From the NCBI RefSeq assembly GCF_026151205.1, contig NC_087084.1, positions 11,373,453-11,437,452 of the forward strand: a stretch of 64,000 nucleotides of DNA. The letters are read 5' to 3'. The stretch comes from Bolinopsis microptera (lineage: Eukaryota > Ctenophora > Tentaculata > Lobata > Bolinopsidae). The notes under the pieces are model-generated. The model ran no database searches, was not told the DNA's origin, and saw only the letters and a list, made by a program, of their open reading frames with translations. Each line of letters begins with the position of its first letter. The stretch's first letter is position 1. Shown here piece by piece: positions 59,081 to 64,000 of the stretch. Made by a program: the position numbers and the translations under genes.

Positions 59081-62000
59081 ATGGTGTAGCTGCAGCCGGG
59101 CTGTGGAAACTGTAAGCAGTATATTATTGAGTTAGCTGTTGTGAGAGAGACGGTATAACACGACACTAAACGCTACTGCAGTATGTATGGTCGCCTTATT
59201 TTGTCAAAACCAAACTGCCCTTCATTGCAGGTCCGTGCAGTTAAATTATACACGGTTTTTCTAAAAGATCCTATCACGAAAATTTAATCGTTACATTGAA
59301 AATAAAGAAGAAAATCAATGTTAGTGATTACTAGGACGCCCAAAGAATTGCTTTGTTAAAATCGTTTTAGCTAAAGAACGGAATAAATTATTCAAAGTGA
59401 ATATTCAATATTTTGACATATATTATGATAACCACGGACGTCATGATAACCATTCACCATGTCAATACGTTGCATCATAGACAACGGATTAAATTAGAGT
59501 AGTCATTTGGTTCCTTAAGCAAACAAAGTTAACTCACCCCATGAGTCATCCTTGTGAAAATAAAGAAGTAATAACCACGAATATAAAACATAACGTTATA
59601 TAATATTATTAACTTATTACTTTATTACTGATATAGATAAATTACCTTAAATTCTTTACGTTAAGTGGGTTAAAATGTAACCTTTATAATTGTGGTGACC
59701 TGTGCTTGAGGATGACAATGTGAGAACTTTAGAAAAATGCCACCACTTACCGCGTTACAACCTAAAATTCTAAAACATGAGATCACAAACCACTTCAAAG
59801 AAAGATTAGCTCCACCGTTAACATAACCGGATGAGTAAAATAAGAAAATCTCACATCTTATAATGAGAAATATGACTGGGAAAATACGACGAGGGGGCTA
59901 CGTAATGTTTGGTACAAAAGCGGAATACACAGTACACTTGGTAACTAATGGTTACTGTACACTTGGTGCAGTGTTATAAGGTGTATCAGGTAGATGGTAA
60001 CCGTGACAAGGCGACAATTGCTCCTAATTAATGTTTTCCGTCAAGAAAAACCTACAAGGTGAATATGGGGTAAACTATGAACTATGGGGGATACCTTTTC
60101 GGTGATAATTTGAACGGTTAGTGCTAAGAAGCCCAAGCTATAAACACTTTTGGCCTACAAAGAAAAATATTTAATGGTCAGAAAGGTCAACCGATCAACA
60201 GCACGATTCATTTTCTCAGTTTACCTTTTGGTGTTACTCTAAAATTTACTACGAGCTGTTATTTTCGTTTTAATTCAAAACTGCGCAGTTCCTCCAAAAT
60301 TACGTGGATAAAATAACTTTGTTCCAAGTCCACTTTTCCTAGAAAAATATTTTTCTTGGAATTCATGATCAAGAGCTTGTTCTTACACAAGTAAGTAAAT
60401 GGGATGGAATGCTATTGTTGAAAAAATGTTGTAAACTCAATGAGCATTGATCTTTTAACCGCTAACAAGATACTCACATAATTATCTCCCTTAGTTATTC
60501 CCTCAGGAATTTCGAAGAATTGGAAACAAACCCCTACTTCTCCACATGAAGGCGTGTTGAATGTTAAACTATTTACTTGCCACCGGAACAAGGCTTTTTT
60601 GTAAAATTAACATTCCAGTATTAATAAGTTGCAAAGATCCCGCAGTAGTCTAGAACTAAACTGATCATATCAGTCCGACGATCAGTGTATGAATAGTGCA
60701 AGTCCGCTTTGCAAATTTAACAAATTTATTGACGGGGGATCCTTAGCCTACCAAAATGATTATATCGGAGCCGGAAAATTAAAAGTTCTTTGTCCCGGTT
60801 TCATGTAGAAACTGTAGCTCGTGCCACACCGTAAACTGAATCCAACGGAATTGTACAACTCCGGTGAGATTTTCCGTTTGATATGATTTATTCGCGTCTA
60901 AAGATGCCCATGAGGTATCTTTGAGGTATGATCAGAGTCTGGGTGACCCAACGGGACATGACCTGCAGTCAAGATAAGATTACATAAAACTATACTGGGT
61001 GGGATTAAATCAAGGGAACACACCTTCTCTTGAATTGGATCAACTGAAACGACTTGACGAAATGAAGAGACTGGAACGAATTTTGTATGAAAAATATTGT
61101 TCTTAGAGATACATGGCGATATAATAAATATCAGATGAAGGTTATGAAACCTAAATCCAATAATGAAGGTGAACATCCCGGTTGAAATCAAACCTGCAAA
61201 ATGAAATGAAATTAGGCGGTATCCAATGAAAACAACACGTTTTGGACTGATTGGAACTAAACTAGATCCTACTAAGAGCCTGCACCAAACGTGAAACGAA
61301 GCTACATCGTCTCCTCAAATCTCAATGCTAAAAGTAATGATTTGTAGGCTGGAACTAGCAGGAAAACTGCTTGCTAAATCCTATGAAGTTGGCTGAAACT
61401 AGCAGGAAAACTGCTTGCTAAGTTCTATGAAGTTGGCTGAAACTAACAGGAAAACTGCTCGCTAAATCCCATGAAGCTGAGAATTAACTGCAGGGTTACT
61501 CCAGCAAAGCATGACACATACTGAATCTTGCAGCTGGGAGATGATGCAGGGTACGGAGCTTTGCAGCTGCCCACCTACTAGGGACGCTAAGTGTCAGGAA
61601 GAAATATCACGTGGGGCAACGATCAGGTTTGATTGGTTGGATTGTGGTTACAAGCTCTGTGATTGGCTGGGGGAGTGTCAGGTGGTGGGGAGAAGGGGTG
61701 GGGAGAGGGGTTGTGCCACCAGAGTTGCTTGTGGTGAGTACTGAGTGGACATTGTGTACATTCTCACCTCGTGGTCAGGAATCCAGGAAGCAAGGAAATC
61801 AGGACAATGTGTAGTTTTACCTTGTATCACTGTTTGTTTAAATGTTCGGGGAAAGTAACAAGTAATGTAAGCTGAGAGTAGATGTGATTTTATAATGACA
61901 TTTGGAAAAAAGTCAGTTTGAAAGGTTGAATATTCCGTGGAGATCATTGGTTTTATTTTCTTCTTTTTCTAAGTTAAAAACAGCTTTTAACTTTGCATTG

Positions 62001-64000
62001 ATACCATTTTAAAATTATTTCATTCAGCACTCTTAAGCAGTTAAATGTAAATAACTCTTGAAAATATAGACTTTTAAAACAATTGGACGCGGTTTCGAAA
62101 ATTCTTTTAGATCATAACTTACTTTTAAAACAGGTTAAAATTAATTTTTATTTTGTTAGAGTTTGACGAAAATTGATCCAAAACAAATTATTAAATTTTT
62201 GCAAGCTTGCCAAGAGAAAAAAACGCAAGGAATTAGTAATCACAGAACCCGTTTACAGAATTATTTTGCGGTTTGGTTATGCAGAATCGCGGTAAACTGC
62301 ATAAGAATGTACATGGACTGAATATTCAGGGACAAGTCTTTTAGTTTTTATAAACTGTTCTAGTTGTACATATTTCATATTTCGTAAGCCCTAAAATGGG
62401 TTGATTTATAGTTTCAGTACTGGGATTTTAACAAACTTTAAATAAATATCCTATAAAACAAAACTTTAATGTTATAAGATATTTATTTAAGATATTTATT
62501 TGAATTTTATTAAATCCCCGGTAATGAAACTTTTATGTTATAAGATATTTATTTTACTTAAGAATAATGGTTGATGACATTCAAGAGGTCGATTTTGTTC
62601 GTCTGTTCACTAACGTGACTTTAAGGGTAGAATGTCCGATCTGCAACCAGGATCAAAGACAAAAAAAGACTTGGCCACCTAAATTCGATTGTGACCATAT
62701 AATATGTATCCACCAGAGTTTCAAATTTTCACCGTTCGAAAATCACGAACAGAAACATTATTTATATTTCTTCATAAATGATAAATGACTGGAAAATAGA
62801 AACTTATGTTAGCCTTAGACGTAGAGACATAATATGTTCGGTTTTGGGGAAATATTCTCAGGGCATGCAAGGCTAATCGTTAAGGGAGGCTTCGCACGGC
62901 TGAGGCAGATACTTTCGAGAAAATTACAACAATCCCAGATGAAAAGCTGTCAGTTTTTTGCTAGGACTATAACACAAATCCCGCATTCTATAAAGGATCT
63001 AGAATTTACTGATTACATGACCGTATATAATTTTGCACAATTCTTCCCGCTCCGCAGTCCGCGCCAATCTAATTGTATGAGCACCGTAACAAACAGCTCT
63101 ACACAGTGTTTACTAGTGTATCCTAGATCTACAAATCCTGCAATCCAGCTCCAGACCTAATTTCCTTCACACTCGCATGCTAACTTAATTCATTGTAGCT
63201 GCATTGTTTGTCCTGGCGACTAATCTGATTACAGAGTTGCAGCCTGCAGCACTCGTAACAAGCGCCTTGGTGTGCTGGGGTGCCAGCCTCAGAGCTGGTT
63301 AACGGGGAGCTGGAGAGAGAGGAGAAGGGGGCTCCCTCCACCCTTCTGGGTGGGCGGGGTGAGATAGTGAAGTTGACTAATGGTACACGCACTAATGTTT
63401 GTAATAAGGAGGTATAAGATATTCGGATGTGATCGGCACTACATTACAAATAACAGCTTCTTAGCCGGGTATTTTTTTAGTGCAAGAAATTTTTTATCAA
63501 ACTCTCGATAATTTACTTCCCAAGATAATTCACTTCCCTAGATGTTTCGAGAAAATTGAATTGGAGGATATAGGGGGAGTTATTACTTTAGTCCAGGATA
63601 AAACAATCGCGTTTTGCGTCATGAGCCAAAACTGTTTGAAAGCCGAAAGTTTTCCGGCCAGAAATCCTTCCGGCTTTTTGTTTTTCCTCTCAAGACAAAT
63701 TGAACGGAAACGTTAGGGCCGGAAAATTTTAGGGTAGACAGGATATTGTTCATTAAATCACAGTAGAGAATGAACCATATTTGAAATGAACTATGATTAT
63801 AAAATCTGGTAATTTTGAATAGATGGAAAATAAGATACCTCCTTTCCAACTTCCTTGAGGATTGATTAGTTTTGTATCACCGCGCTGATCCGAACAGAGA
63901 CATTAATAACCGATCCAACATTTTGCAGATTTCTAACGTCTTAAAAACCTGATTATATTAGGCACGAGTAAAAGTGCAGCTTATTTTAGAATTTGGAACA
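59081..64000. other. No gene recognised (right flank, part 2)
   Basis: The sequence is AT-rich with short frames only. A 73-residue plus-strand frame at 62567-62788 contains CPIC and CDHIIC spaced like half of a RING finger, but lacks the remaining ligands. A 44-bp tandem repeat lies near 61.4 kb. Nothing else is recognised. Confidence 0.5.
61347..61478. repeat. 44-bp tandem repeat, 3 copies
   Basis: Units start GGCTGAAACTAGCAGGAAAA and continue CTGCTTGCTAAATCCTATGA. They begin at about 61347, 61391 and 61435, a 44-bp period with a few substitutions. Confidence 0.85.

Overview
The window is AT-rich, intron-rich animal genomic DNA. Its core, about 14.0-51.4 kb, is a head-to-tail cluster of collagen IV-type genes, all on the minus strand. 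Each acidic gene has a signal peptide, a long Gly-X-Y triple helix and a C-terminal collagen IV NC1 (tandem C4) domain. A tandem collagen IV cluster with very acidic, proline-poor helices, plus TTAGGG-type repeat sequence, suggests a non-bilaterian animal. Expanded collagen IV families are known from ctenophores, so a ctenophore is my best guess, but this is inference.

Layout. 1-8.9 kb: no gene found; short tandem repeats, an imperfect duplication and a four-unit interstitial telomere-like tract. 8.9-12.4 kb: a degraded reverse-transcriptase element on the minus strand, bracketed by direct repeats of about 550-570 bp. 14.0-25.9 kb: collagen gene C (29 exons, 1906 aa). 27.1-36.1 kb: collagen gene B (22 exons, 1885 aa). 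36.7-51.4 kb: collagen gene D (23 exons, 1885 aa). Inside intron 10 of D, on the same strand, lies a fourth collagen IV gene with a more conventional basic, proline-containing helix and an intronless NC1 (43.1-46.2 kb). 51.4-64 kb: no gene recognised; promoter-like motif clusters, polypurine tracts and minor repeats.

The nesting rests on exon arithmetic. Exons 2-21 of B and D have identical lengths (one pair after adding back a split exon), in the same order and phase. The D exons matching B exons 1-10 lie at 46.9-51.4 kb and those matching B exons 11-22 at 36.7-41.5 kb, with the other collagen gene between them. B and D also share a 24-nt 5' leader and 3' UTR blocks, so they are a tandem duplicate pair; C is an older paralogue with a different intron map.

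The products should be secreted basement-membrane chains that trimerise through NC1. The chloride-binding R-x-D signature of NC1 is kept. A lysine at the position used for the vertebrate sulfilimine cross-link is not apparent, so network cross-linking may rely on cysteines: an N-terminal CC pair, a conserved Cys-plus-sequon GCNGT motif in the acidic genes, and extra helix cysteines.
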